DNA from: Branchiostoma floridae
Taxonomy: Eukaryota > Chordata > Leptocardii > Amphioxiformes > Branchiostomatidae
Reading direction: 5' to 3'
NCBI RefSeq assembly: GCF_000003815.2
Contig: NC_049992.1
Span: 14,185,347-14,232,846, forward strand
Length of the DNA: 47,500 bases
The translations under genes and the position numbers were made by a program. The notes under the pieces were generated by a model. That model made no database searches, had not been told where the DNA came from, and saw only the letters and a program-made list of their open reading frames with translations. This document shows, in pieces, positions 1 through 10,880 of this stretch. Within the stretch, counting starts at the first letter, position 1. Each line of letters opens with the position of its first letter.

Positions 1-41
1 CACTTAATTATGCCAATTTCTTTCATAATTTTTTGGTACAG

Positions 42-1853
42 ATTGAAGTTGTGGAAAGTAGGCTGCAAAGAAGTAGAGAGCGACTTGACCAACTTGAACG
101 GGCCTTGAGACTTGAGTTTATGACTGACAAGGAAAGGTGAGGTATTTTCTTAGCGCTTCTCATGTCTTTAAATTTAGAGCGAGGCTATTGACACACTGAG
201 TGTGTCGATAGCCTGTTTAGGCTATTGGCACACTGAGTGTGTCGATAGCCTGTTAGGCTATCGACACACCCAGTGATAGAAACCACTAAAATGAGGAAAT
301 CTTACGATTATATTTGACAATCAACACTCTGAAAAATACAAATGGCATCCTGTGTCCATTATCAACCCAAAATACGATCTTTTTCACGTGTTTACGGCAC
401 AATTTGAAACATCGGAATCTGCTATCATATAGGGTGCTAGTTTTACTGTCACCGCATGTGATCATGGCAGCCATGTTGGATCGGTTAGGAACACGTTTTC
501 AGCTGTGTTTATCGACGAATTCCTGCCATATTGGAGAATTTTCGGCCTCAAAACTTATATCACTAAGGAAGCGAAGTTATAGTTGTTGTTTTACCTCCAT
601 TATTTTTAATGTGAAAGAAATATTCTTCCGAGTCGCTGCCGATAGCGCCGGAACCACACGGCCGAAAATTATGACATGTTTTGTGGTCAGTGTTAATTTT
701 GGTTTATATTGTTAACAGAAACTTTAAAAGTTGTTTATATATAAAATATTCTTATATCAAATGGATGTTTAAAAAGGAAAAATTGAAAAAAAAAAAAATT
801 AAAAAAACTCCGGCGCGGACTCGAACCGGGTCGGAGCTGGTATCATGAATTCCCGGGTCAACGCTCTATCCACTACGCTACGTCATACATACACGATGAA
901 GGCTGTATTATTAGGTATCCAGATGTAAGGCATAACTTGAATACGTCCGTTCATTCCAAGATTCAAAGATTCCAATGTCTAATCTTCCGAACAATGTCTA
1001 TTCAACTATTGCTTGTGTAAAATATTGCCGGAAAGGCATGTTACAAGCTCTGATTGGCTGACTGGCATCTCGGTGTGTCAATAGCCTGTTTGGCTATTGG
1101 CACACTGAGTGTGTCAATAGCCACAGCGTTAAATTTATTGTGTTGTGTACATTTTGCACTGTGCATAATTTGATTTGAAAAGTTATAATCATGTCAATTT
1201 TTTCTGCTTTCAGGCAAAATTTGGAGGAGGAAGAAGAAGCTTTGAGAAAAACAATATCCCTTGATGGTAAAGAAAGGTTTCCCATGTGCCACTGTTTTTT
1301 TTCATATTTATAGGCTTCTGTGTGTTTGTTTCTTGCAGGGCTCTAGCCAGCTCAATTTTTTTTTTCCGTCAGCCAATTCCCATTGTCGCGAAAACACTAT
1401 TCCAGGACTGAGCTGAGACCTTGAAAAATGTTTTTTTAATGAATTTATCATATGCGAAAGGGCTCCAACACACATTGTCAACAATCATGACAATAGCAAA
1501 ACAAACAGCGTGTGACTTTTACGGCCGCCTGTAGTTCCACCACGGATTTTTGTCCGTCAAGGTTGACGGATTGGTTTTAAAATTTTTCTGTCACACCAAG
1601 GAGCTTTTATCGATGATAAAAGCTCCTTGGTCACACGCAGCAAATTTTCGTCGATTGATGGAAAAACGGACGCTGGCTAGAGCCCTGGTTTCTTGGCACA
1701 GTTAATATGCTGATCGTAATACTTTCTTGTATTTTTCCCCTTGCAGAAAACAACCTCAGTGCCTTACGATCGGAGAACAGGAGAACCATGCTGTTGTCAG
1801 TGATGCTGTTAGTTCTTCTCTACATTGGGTACTCCATACTTGTGCCTTCCTGA
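42..1853 (+). CDS. CCDC167: CCDC167-like coiled-coil tail-anchored protein, last three exons (5' partial)
   Basis: Three exons join in one frame: 42-136, 1214-1266 and 1747-1853 (TGA 1851-1853), each with AG/GT borders and matching phases (2, then 1). They encode 84 residues. The first two exons are a charged coiled coil (SRLQRSRERLDQLERAL, then RQNLEEEEEALRK). The last exon reads ENNLSALRSENRRTMLLSV and then a hydrophobic segment of about 17 residues ending YSILVPS. The block LR-x-ENR-(4)-LLSV just before a C-terminal span is the hallmark of vertebrate CCDC167, a protein of about 97 residues, so about a dozen N-terminal residues are off the window. It is probably an ER or other organelle tail-anchored protein; its molecular role is not known to me. 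Intron 1 holds a palindrome-ended element and intron 2 a hAT element. Exon joins are certain in frame; orthology is inferred from the C-terminal match. Confidence 0.85.
183..1122. mobile_element. Element with palindromic inverted ends in CCDC167 intron 1
   Basis: The left end has two 31-bp near-palindromes (183-213 and 220-250, arms GGCTATTGACACAC / GTGTGTCGATAGCC around TGA) and then a half unit (256-271). The right end has the mirror arrangement: half unit 1071-1086, then full palindrome 1092-1122. The ends are thus inverted copies of each other, each itself made of palindromes. The interior holds a tRNA-like segment on the minus strand and no protein frame that I recognise. It resembles a non-autonomous DNA transposon. 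I see no clean target duplication, so the class is open. Confidence 0.55.
808..887 (-). ncRNA. tRNA-like Pol III unit (tRNA-derived repeat or tRNA pseudogene)
   Basis: Read on the minus strand, it has an A-box-like TAGCGTAGTGG followed by ATAGAGC, and a perfect B box GGTTCGAGTCC about 45 bases later. A run of seven T follows within a few bases, a Pol III terminator. The acceptor stem pairs poorly and the stretch between the anticodon region and the T arm is too long for a standard tRNA with a short variable loop. I therefore read it as a tRNA-derived SINE head or a tRNA pseudogene, not a working tRNA. No anticodon is assigned. Confidence 0.5.
1336..1687. mobile_element. Non-autonomous hAT-type element in CCDC167 intron 2
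   Basis: It has 16-bp terminal inverted repeats CAGGGCTCTAGCCAGC (1336-1351 and the complement at 1672-1687). A perfect 8-bp direct repeat GTTTCTTG flanks it at 1328-1335 and 1688-1695. CAGGG ends with 8-bp target duplications are typical of the hAT superfamily. The 352-bp interior has no transposase frame. A 35-bp palindrome sits inside at 1596-1630. Confidence 0.8.
1591..1635. mobile_element. Micro-palindrome with 5-bp direct repeats (copy 1)
   Basis: A 35-base perfect hairpin (16-bp arms starting CCAAGGAGCTTTTATC, 3-base loop) lies at 1596-1630. The pentamer TCACA stands directly on both sides (1591-1595, 1631-1635). It shares its ends CCAAGGAG / CTCCTTGG with the palindrome at 7385-7407, which also has flanking pentamers. 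It is nested in the hAT element. Confidence 0.55.
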
Positions 1854-2253
1854 TGTGGTGCATGGAAGCATCTTTGTCAAAAGACTTTGAAAGAACTTTT
1901 ATGGTTCACCACACAAATATCATACCAGCTTGGGGAAAAGACAATCAGTTGAAAAGAATGATAGGTCAGAACAGACAAACTTTCTAGCTGTAGAATATAG
2001 TAGAGTCTTAGTTAGGTAGAAATGTCCTCCACAAATTAGGTTTATTATATATCATACAGATAAAATAAGCCAGGGACAGACAAATCTCTATTTGAAAAAA
2101 AAGAAGAAATATTTTGTTCTTTGTAGATTCATAATGATATTGTAGCAGTCTTTAACCTACATTAATACTTTGTGCCTGAATTGTTTTTAATGTTGTAAGA
2201 ACTTTTCTAGTTTTAACCAGGTACTTTTCATATAAAGTATCAATTCCCCAATG

Positions 2254-2259
2254 AATAAA
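2254..2259 (+). promoter_or_regulatory. Candidate polyadenylation signal of the CCDC167-like gene
   Basis: AATAAA lies 400 bases after the stop codon of the CCDC167-like gene. It is the first canonical hexamer downstream. The sequence after it is T-rich. Position is the only support. Confidence 0.4.
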
Positions 2260-3180
2260 TGCTCATTGTACTGTTTTCCATTTCCATGGCCACATTTGTA
2301 CTGTCAAATATGTGTAGTATATATTTTGCTCATATCCACATCAAAATCTTCATATAAAACCTATTTTAGTGTCATCTCTTACATGCAAGAGGAGATATAA
2401 AAGATACAGTATGTTAAAATGGCATAGTCATAATGGTTGAAAACTTAGCAGCACATGACTTTGAAAAGTGAGTTACAGCAGGAATGTTACCTATTGAATG
2501 TACCATCCATCTTGTAATGAAGAAGAAATATGATCTAGTGTGTGAGATATACAAGCTCTTCCATACAGTGATATGCCACATTAGAAAGAAAAGGAACATA
2601 ACATTTTTTCTTGTTGCTGACATTGGCTGCATCTACATGAAAAGTTTGACAGAAATTTGAGACATATTTGCAATTTGTGTACTTTTTTTGCTTTTGGGCA
2701 TAAAATAGAACTAGTTCATATCCCCAAATAGTAATGTTATATGTCCTTGGGCTGTCAGAAGATCTGGAGTGCAGTGACCCGTAAGTAAGTGTTCCATTGT
2801 ACTGCTTTGCAGGCTATTTAGCTTTGTTGTGATGCACATTTTACTTACCGGTATGTGCATAAAACTATGATTCAAAGGATTCATTGTTGTTAAGCTGCAA
2901 TTGCATGGTCAACATCCAATGCTTACTGGTGTAAACATTATCAGTGAAGGTATGCTGTGTACTGAAAGCATCTGCAGAAAACAGCTGATCTTGAGACCTT
3001 GTCAAAAGTTGATCTCCAGACAGCACCTCCTCAGGCTGCTCAGTCAAACTGGTCTATTCTGGCTGTGTGCCAAGATAGAACCCATTGTTCCTGTTTACTA
3101 CAAGTGACACCTGAGAACCCACTACAACTCCGCCATCTTAGTCCAACAAAGAGACAAGTAACTTTCACCTACAGCATCTC

Positions 3181-3220
3181 TAGACGTCAAAAGCTTGTGA
3201 TCTGACTGTAGGTCCACAAG
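3181..3220 (+). other. Candidate 5' non-coding exon end of gene A
   Basis: CACAAG|GTATGT at 3220/3221 is a good splice donor. The first coding exon of gene A has a matching acceptor (T-rich tract, AG at 3469-3470) 38 bases before its ATG. The 5' limit of this exon cannot be seen. From 2260 to here I find no gene or repeat that I recognise. Confidence 0.35.
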
Positions 3221-3508
3221 GTATGTATTCTGTTTGCTTATTCAAGAGGTCACTTATCAAGTAATACATGTACAGTGTACAATGTTACCTGTGAATTATC
3301 TACTAGGCATGTTAGCAAAGTGACACTATGGTTTGGTATAGTATATTGTACCATATTCTATTGAGAGTGACATTTACCGGGTTTGGAATGGAAATATAAC
3401 CTTTTTGGTGCTATTGACATGTATTGTAACAGCAAGTTGAGTGGTTGGCATCTTTCATTCCATTTTTAAGATTGCAACATTACTTGAAGACCTCTGGCAT
3501 TCATCAGC

Positions 3509-5569
3509 ATGGCCATCGACATAAAGCTGCCACGGGTGAACAACTTCTGCTGTTGTTGCACGTTGAAGTGTGGGGTCATCACCATCGCTGTCGTGTTCAT
3601 GGTAATTATCTGCTCTCTCACACTGCACGCCGAAGTGAATGATAAAAGGAGAAGGAGTGGGCTTGGTAGAAGTTTTTATTGTGTTCTCATACTCAAAACA
3701 TTGAAAACCATGTTGTGGGTGGGTGGGTGAAGCATTGAAGCTATAGTTAGAGTTGCTGATCGAATAGCATGACCTGACAAGCACAGCCTGTACTGAGCAT
3801 GGCTGACCTTGCAAGTGGAGGCTTCAACATGTCTATCTATGTATTGTTGTCTATTTTGAATGGCTGATGCAATGGTTGTTATTATTTTTCTAAAATTAGC
3901 TGGTCAACTTATTTCTTGGACTTTTCGTCATTGTCGCTAATGCATTGGACATACGCCAGCTACGCCGTAAGTAACGTTACACCAACTTATATTTCTCTGT
4001 CAACTACAATTTTCAGACCTTCAATTTTTTGCTAAGACCTTAAAATGACAGTCTCTAAATACTAGTACAGTAACTAAGTTCATAGAGTTGTATGATGATT
4101 ACTTCAAGTAAACAAAGGCACTTGTTGTTGTTCATCTTTTAATGGATGCTTTTCTTTATACCTGTGTAACAGCCTTCAGGATTGCAGATTTGGTCCTGGA
4201 TGCAGTCCTGATCATTTTGTGCATCCTCCTCCTTGTTGGTGCCATCAAGGTATGATCTGCTTTCAACATTATGTAGTCAATCAAACACTCATGTACACAT
4301 GATTTGTAAAATCAGGATAAGACTTATAATGTTCTATATGTTGTTATCAATGATTTGTTGCTGCCAGGTAACGTTACGACTGACTAGATTCATTTCAAGT
4401 CTAGGGGTACGTTTTGTAAGATTATTTACTATTGAATGACAGCAATGTAGTTTCATTTTGGGCTCACTTCAAGTTATTTGTGGAAACCCCCTAACCAACA
4501 TTTTACTAATGGTTTCATTTTTCAACAGGGAAATTACAGATTCTGCATGATTTGGGTGTTTGGTACAGTTGTCTTCATTACCGGCGTGGTCATCATTCTT
4601 ATCATTGCTTCATCCTTACGTGCTTCGGTAAGCACATCTACCTCGGACATTCAAATGACAAGCTTTTATGAGCAATGAAACACTTTGGTGTTGGTGGCTA
4701 TTTTCACTAGGAAACATAATGTTAAAACCATTCCTTTTGTTTTCTTAGGTAAAAAGAGGGTGCAAACTGTGTAACCAAAGGAGATTATTTGTTAAATTTC
4801 TTAAGGTTCTCCAACACAGTGGAAGGTATGGCAGAACAGGTGTTTCTTGTTAGGGGACACCTTTTCAAGGCCATCATACATGGAGCTTGTCATAGCATTA
4901 TTGAAATGTAACGTTATACCATTGAACTTTATGTTATAGAAGCCTTGCAAAGATTCAGGTTCTTGTTGCTATTGTCTTACATGTGGCAATATCCTTGTCT
5001 GTTGTCAAATGAGATTATGGTGTTTTTTCAGACTTCATGAGTTACTTTTCCTTATCTTCATTCCAGAACAGACCTGAAACTGCGCACCGACTAGGCTTCC
5101 TGTGGATGGGGAAGGCTGTTGAATGTGGCCTACTGGTAAGCATGTTGTTTGAATACTATTATAAATTCTGTTACGTATTTGTCTAAACATTCTCCTTTGT
5201 GTCACAGTTGTGGTGACCACTCTCATCACACCAAAATGAGATCACGATCAAAGGAAAGGAATTGATAGTTCAGCTGCTGTATCTAATTTACATCCATTTT
5301 ATTGTGAACCACCATATAAAAAAGGACAACAGTTTGAAAAACCTCTGTCTTTACATATAGTAGTAGCATGATGCCTTGTTCAAAAAACAGGTTAAAGAAT
5401 TACTTTGCAAATTGAAAAAGACAAAAAAAGATTATGATTTAAACTGTTATTTGTTCCGCAGGTGTATGGTGTTATCGTGGTGAACTCCTTTGCCCAGACC
5501 CTGCGTGATACGGACAGCCCCCTGATCCCGGGGCAGTACAGTCATGTGGAGGAGCCCGTGGACGTCTAG
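3509..5569 (+). CDS. Gene A: LAPTM-like four-span lysosomal membrane protein
   Basis: Six exons: 3509-3601, 3900-3966, 4173-4249, 4529-4627, 5067-5135, 5462-5569 (TAG), intron phases 0, 1, 0, 0, 0, giving 170 residues. The N-terminus is cytosolic-looking with a cysteine cluster CCCC (residues 14-17) and LKCG. Predicted spans lie near residues 22-46, 57-77, 87-107 and 121-145. Span 2 starts with acidic residues (ADLVLDAVLIILC) and span 4 contains a Glu (AVECGLL). The tail reads QYSHVEEPVDV: YSHV fits the YxxPhi lysosomal sorting signal, but there is no PPxY, unlike most of the array. The Cys-rich start, four spans and tail motif match the Mtp/LAPTM4-LAPTM5 family (Pfam PF03821), although this protein is shorter than vertebrate LAPTMs of about 226-317 residues. 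The start is the first ATG after the upstream acceptor and matches B and C (MAID). Family assignment is by motif, not by search. Confidence 0.82.
4803..4877. repeat. 75-bp hairpin repeat, copy 1 (gene A intron 4)
   Basis: It begins AAGGTTCTCCAACACAGTGG and is closely matched by 25145-25220. It contains short inverted arms (GGTATGG / CCATAC-type and AGGTGT / ACACCT). The two copies sit in different introns of genes A and D, so it is a dispersed repeat and not shared ancestral intron sequence. Confidence 0.6.
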
Positions 5570-6712
5570 CATTTTGGAGGAAAAAGACAAATCTCTAATG
5601 TTATAGGGAAATTCTGTTATCTTAGTATACAATGATTTGGCACCTGTGTAAGGGTCTGCATGGAGGGTCCCGACAACGCTTTACGCTGAATTCAGAAGAA
5701 CAACTGCCCTGGATGTCAGAGAACAGCGCTTCAGCATCATTCTACTTAAAGAAGTTGTGTACATGTAACGTTATATTGAAATATTTGTATACGCCCTATA
5801 AGATCTTGTGACTTAAATCAAGGTGATAGTGTTTTCCATTTAAACATTTCAATACATGTAATATATGTAATTAAGAGCAGGTGCAACATTAACAAATACT
5901 AATCATGCAAATAATGTCCTCACTGGCATAATTGATGTCATATTCCTACATGGTATAAATGGTATAAATGATTGGAATTTCACACTTTTGACATGTGTAA
6001 GTTAGTTAAATGTGAATGTTGCCTTGCATGAATTATGTTTAAAAAAAGCTCTTGAATGTTCCCTAAAATGTACACAGTTTTCTGACTGTAGATACATGCT
6101 TTCTTTCAAGAAGTACATATTTGACCAATGTTTCAAGTTATAAGATTAATACAAAGGTTGCTGACTTAAGAGATATCTCTGAGGAAATGTAACATGATAT
6201 GAACCAATTAATGAAGTCGTGGTCATGAATTTTAATTCTACATTTTAGTTCAGTGGAGCCTAAGAGAAAAGTTCACAGTAGTCTGACTTGTAAAGCAGAG
6301 TAGTCCTCTGACTACAGTACTCTGTAAAGTTTATTGTACTGGTCTGGTGGAAACTCCCTGTAAGGCCCCCCGGGCCCCTTAATTAAGGGGGTCAGAATGA
6401 GGTGTAGGGTGTTGTCACCTATTGTAGTTTGCCAGTCTTGTAGTTACATTGAATACAATCTCAGACTTTTTGAAAAGGGGGGATGATAACATTCTAACTG
6501 CTCTGGTATTCTGAGAAGTACAAGAGTTAGTACGTTCTTCTATTAGTATTTAATATTTTCCCAGTCCAATATGCCTCCCCTAAAAAAGTGTTGCCTTCCT
6601 CCCTGAACAGCCAATAGGAACCAAAAAGGGGGTAAAAGGGTGAAACGTTCCTTTCTTACAAATCTGCTGCTCACAACAAAGGAATCGCACACACCGAGCT
6701 GAGTCGATTCTT
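5570..6712. other. Gene A 3'UTR and spacer to gene B
   Basis: After the stop the sequence is AT-rich without a coding frame that I recognise. A 16-bp perfect palindrome CCCCTTAATTAAGGGG lies near 6375-6391. I did not find a canonical AATAAA close to the stop. Confidence 0.4.
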
Positions 6713-6763
6713 TTATATACGTCCATGTACAAATAACGATCCAAGTAGGAGACAAGCCAGAAG
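6713..6763 (+). other. Candidate 5' non-coding exon of gene B
   Basis: AGAAG|GTAGGT at 6763/6764 is a plausible donor. The gene B coding exon has an acceptor (TGTTTTCAG, 7631-7639) 33 bases before its ATG. A TTTTATATAC stretch at about 6712-6721 could be a TATA-like site, but the exon start is not fixed. Confidence 0.3.
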
Positions 6764-7379
6764 GTAGGTGTTACAGTTGTATATGTTTCCTAGCAATCTG
6801 TATACAATTGTCCCAGGTGGATTTAGGACTATAGGATAGGACATAGGATAATATAACGTTACATAGTCACTTCTCCTATTTGCTTTCGAAGAGGGAATGA
6901 GAACTGTTCAGGAACAACAACACCAGAGTGGACAGACCGGTTTGATGGCTTGGGGAGTTGTACTCCAAAACTATTTAAGGCTCATGAATGATCACAACAC
7001 ATACACACGTCCACGTCTAGTGAAAGGACAACAAATTAAACACTTCTTGTTGTTGTAAAGTAAGTAGTTCGCTGTTGTAAAGTTGAGTTCGACCGATAGA
7101 CAGATTTGTATCTCATGCCTATTCCAGCGGAGGTAAAATTCGATTGGGGTCTAGTGACCGAAATCTTAGTCTGCTGAGTGAGACAGACGAAAAATCGAGG
7201 CCTAAATACAAGCCCCCCTCGGCTTGGGGAACAGGTCCCCCTCCCCTTTAATATTTGCCCCCACCAAGTGCCCCACTGACCCAAATTCCGCAGGCGTGTT
7301 TTGATTGAAGAAAGAAATGGTCATGTGACCTGATGGAGCAGAGAAATAACCCACAAGCAGATGTTGGGGGGGCGGTTGG

Positions 7380-7412
7380 ATAATCCAAGGAGGTTGAACC
7401 TCCTTGGATAAT
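7380..7412. mobile_element. Micro-palindrome with 5-bp direct repeats (copy 2)
   Basis: The core CCAAGGAGG-TTGAA-CCTCCTTGG (7385-7407) is a perfect hairpin flanked by ATAAT at 7380-7384 and 7408-7412. It shares both ends and the flanking-pentamer layout with the palindrome at 1596-1630, while the centre differs. This supports a very small mobile palindrome family. Confidence 0.5.
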
Positions 7413-7672
7413 CGTAAGGGTTTCTGACCGGCCGGCCGACTTTTCTTCTTACAATCCTTTACCAAAATAACAACGGACCATGTAATACTCTTTAAGCAAT
7501 TATGATGGGAACGTTCGTCACTATTGTATTTCCAAATCATACACAAAATCATCATAATATGACGATACCTTCTCCCAATATCTGCTTGGAGCATGTCATA
7601 GTCAGGGTCATTGACACTTGAGAAGTGTTTTGTTTTCAGGTTCCAACCCTAGTTGAAAACTGACCCCGTGAG

Positions 7673-10669
7673 ATGGCCATTGATACCGCCATCAGTATTC
7701 CGCGGGTGCAGAACTGTTGCTGCTGCTGTTCACTGAAGTGTGGAGTCATCGCTCTCTCTGTTGTGTTTATGGTAATGTTTTCCCTTTTAGATCTACCTCT
7801 ATCTTGGCCAATACGGGATCTACAGTAAGAAATAAATACATAACACATAGCACGTTAATGTAGGGTTTGATTTTTGCATGTTTCGTTAGTCGAAGTCTAG
7901 TTACGTAATTATTACTTATTAGATAAACTGATCGTTCCGATTTTTATACACATGTATAGTATTACCTGCCTATTCTGAATTCTTTTAGCTATAGTGGTAC
8001 TTTTAGAGACGTAACATATGACCAGAAACTGTCCATGATGTTGTTTATATTTTTTACAGGTACCTACCTTGCTCAACCTTGTCCTGTCTTTATTCATTTC
8101 TACCACAACTGATGTCAGTATAAGCAGACTCCTCAGTCCTTCCGTTTTCGGATATTACGGAGAAAGTAAGTCCCTTATTGATAATCTCTAATTATATAAA
8201 CTCTAGCCAAAGTTATTATAATATTTATTTAACGTTTGCAACTGCTAGGTGAAAGTTACGTGTACGGACTTGAGTTTAACAGTAAATCTCGGGCACTAAC
8301 ATGATCGTATAGAAAAAGGTCAATGTGTTAAACTACGATATATCTATGTACTGGTTTTAAGGTCTCATTGATGAGTTTCTTTTTCCCATAGACTTCTATG
8401 TTATAATTCGTGGTTTACTTGGGCGCGTTCATAATGAAGCTAAGTAAAATTTTAGCAGATTTTTCATTCTATGTTGAGCACATTTACCCTATATCGTGGG
8501 GAAAAATTGCCAACCGTTGAACGTCAACTATACGTAGGTTCTTTTTTTATAGCAATTACAAACTACGACTAGTTAATCCCCACAAAAGGCACTTTTTCGC
8601 TGCTAGTGTACAACCGCACCACTCAGAACCCAGGACTGTGTACCTCCGACCTAGCGCGCGGCTGCAAAACTTTACCTGCTAATTTCTTCAGATACAAACG
8701 AGCTTTCACCAATCTAACTGTTGATATCAGTTCCGCTGGCGAAAAGGAAATTTCTCACCGCTAAAAACACTCGTCCATGCAGCCGTTTATTTTTTGGCTC
8801 GGATCTATTTTACCCACTCGGAGTAATACATCAATGTGACCTTAACTGTGTTGCTTTCACCATTTCACACATTTTCAGTCATTGGAATCGGGGACTCGAT
8901 ATGTGACGTGGTGTTGATCATTCTGTGCGTCATTCTCCTTGTCGGCGCCATCAAGGTTGAGTGGAATTCTATTTTTTTCATAATTAATTCATAATTAAGA
9001 CAGCATGTATGCGAAGTAATTTATTTGCAATAATTTGTTTGATCTTTATCTGCCACTCTCTTATTTGGCATAGCACTATCAGCAAAAAGTGTCACATATC
9101 TGAATTGCTAGATGAGTATATGAAAATGTTGAACAATTCATCTCCCACCGCATGTGGAAAAGATACATTAAGATTAGACGTTATTTTCCTTTTGATTTAT
9201 CTATAAATCTTATTTCCCTTCTCTGTTAAGTATGCAATTATGTATACCATTGCTTTACCTTGTTTGCAATTACCCTAATCTCCAAGCAGATCCACGGTGG
9301 CGTAATATAGTATCAAACCTCCGGTGCCCGTTTGACTCCCTTTGGCCGGCTATACTCCTTGGCCAGCTTTGATACTATCTTATGGCACCGTAGGATCTGC
9401 TTGGAGATTACAATTACCCCACGGGCATGAACTTGCAATGAAGATTATCATTATTATTATAAAAGATCGCCTGCCCGTAAACCACAGGATCTTTATGTTA
9501 ATTACTCTTCCTATGGGTGATCTTGTTGAATGGTCTGATTCATTAGGACGTTGATTGCCACTACCGAAAAGAAGGCTTCGACCATTTCTAATGTTGATGT
9601 CTTATTTCTATATTTTCCATGCTAGGGAAAGTATCTGCTGTGTCGAATATGGATAATCGGTACGATTGTCTTCGTGACTATCATGTTTATTTGTGCCATC
9701 GTCGGTTCCTCGTACCATGGTATGGTAAGTATACATGCACGTTTTGGAACTCTGTATTATTCCAGATGCATATAATTCTTCGCCCCGACTTCAGAAGGTT
9801 TTGCATTGTTTTCGTATAGAAGTCGGTTAAGAAAAGAAGTGCATTTTGAAATATGATTGTTATTTACAATGTGTAGGTTCTGGGAGAATGGCATTGCCAC
9901 GCTGTAACATTATGATGGCGTAGGTGTATATGATAGTATCTGTGTATTTGGTCAACGGTAGACATTGTAAAAACATCATTTCACTGCAATAAAGAAGCTC
10001 CCCTAAAATATATAAATGTTGTATCAACAGGCGTAAGGTCATTGTGGAGAAGACGTAACACCGGTAACTGCTACTGTTGTTTATTTACAGAATAACCCTG
10101 AAACAGCACACGAGTTGGGCTTCCTGTGGGCAAGCATAGCTTTTGAGGAAGGCTTGTTGGTTAGTATTGCATTTCTTTGATAAAAAAAATAACAAATGCC
10201 AATGTCTACGTGTTAGTTGTTTTGAGTTTCAGACAGAATCTATTTTCATCATTTTGTTCAATTTTCATCATTTTTCATTTTCTATCCGCCCATGTCATCT
10301 AATACATTGTACTAGTATTACACTCAATAGTATAAAACTCTCATGTGGTAACGTTGTGCCGATAGGACAAACCTCTGTAACTAGTCGTATTTCAGTAAGG
10401 CTCTTTAACCTGCTCTTCTAAACCTTGCGTAACGTTATAGCTACTACGAGGTAACTTGTCTGATTTTACGAAGATAGAACCTCTTGTCAGTAGATATACA
10501 TGTAACTCTACCTGTTTTTATCACGTTAACTTTGCGTTTGATAGACTGTGGTCCTTGATTTCAGATTTATGGCGTCATCTTGGTGAACTCGTTCGCGGAG
10601 GGTTTGCGTGAGACGGAGGCTTCTCTACCAGCGTACGGTCAAGTTGAAGAGCCGCCCGAGCCAATCTAG
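7673..10669 (+). CDS. Gene B: LAPTM-like four-span lysosomal membrane protein
   Basis: Six exons: 7673-7771, 8060-8165, 8879-8955, 9626-9724, 10091-10159 (donor GTTAGT), 10565-10669 (TAG), phases 0, 1, 0, 0, 0, giving 184 residues. The N-terminus MAIDTAISIPRVQNCCCCC (Cys 15-19) is followed by LKCG. Exon 2 is the longest in the array (106 bases) and extends the first luminal loop with Ser/Thr-rich sequence after the span. Span 2 carries GDSICDVVLIILC, exon 4 the array signature LCRIWIIGT, and span 4 an intramembrane FEEG. The tail is LPAYGQVEEPPEPI: LPAY resembles the LPxY ligase-binding variant and YGQV a YxxPhi signal. Nearest relatives in the window are A and C. The ATG lies 33 bases after a strong acceptor. 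Confidence 0.83.
9276..9410. mobile_element. Mutator-like MITE, copy 1 (gene B intron 3)
   Basis: Its ends are TAATCTCCAAGCAGATCC and the inverted GGATCTGCTTGGAGATTA. A perfect 9-bp direct repeat CAATTACCC flanks it at 9267-9275 and 9411-9419. A second inner inverted pair (AGTATCAAA / TTTGATACT) follows. The 9-bp duplication points to the Mutator-like superfamily. No coding capacity. Confidence 0.8.
9421..9460 (+). repeat. LINE 3' tail fragment with ATT repeat
   Basis: The sequence CGGGCATGAACTTGCAATGA, then AGATTATCATT and a short ATT tail, matches the minus-strand 3' end of the LINE at 26098-26140 almost base for base. It is a short 3' remnant, or a SINE borrowing that tail, directly beside MITE copy 1. 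Confidence 0.55.
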
Positions 10670-10880
10670 AGAAAGAAAACAAACCAACGAAAAACAAAGC
10701 GTCATTCCAGCTAGTGTTAATCATGCCAATTATACGTTCATGTATGGTCGTTTCAGTTTACGCCACTAATTTACGGTGTTAAGGAGCCAATGTAGAGAAA
10801 GGAAACTATCAACGAAAGACAAAGTGTCAAACCAGCTAGCGTCCATCTAAGTATGGTCCTTGAATCTACGGTGTTAAGAG
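10658..10880 (+). repeat. Tandem duplication of gene B's stop-codon region and 3'UTR
   Basis: GAGCCAATCTAGAGAAAG at 10658 (the last codons and stop of gene B) recurs as GAGCCAATGTAGAGAAAG at 10784. Similar downstream sequence (CCAGCTAG, TACGGTGTTAAG) follows in both. The offset is 126 bases and the copies have diverged by indels. Confidence 0.6.

Noticed and set aside
314-715. 133-codon open frame on the + strand
   Set aside because: It lies inside the intron of the CCDC167-like gene and in a repeat, with no domain or splice support.
808-887. Functional tRNA gene
   Set aside because: The acceptor stem does not pair well and the region between anticodon and T arm is irregular; only the promoter boxes and terminator are good.
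7202-7594. 130-codon minus-strand frame
   Set aside because: It crosses the palindrome at 7385-7407 and low-complexity C-rich sequence; no domain.
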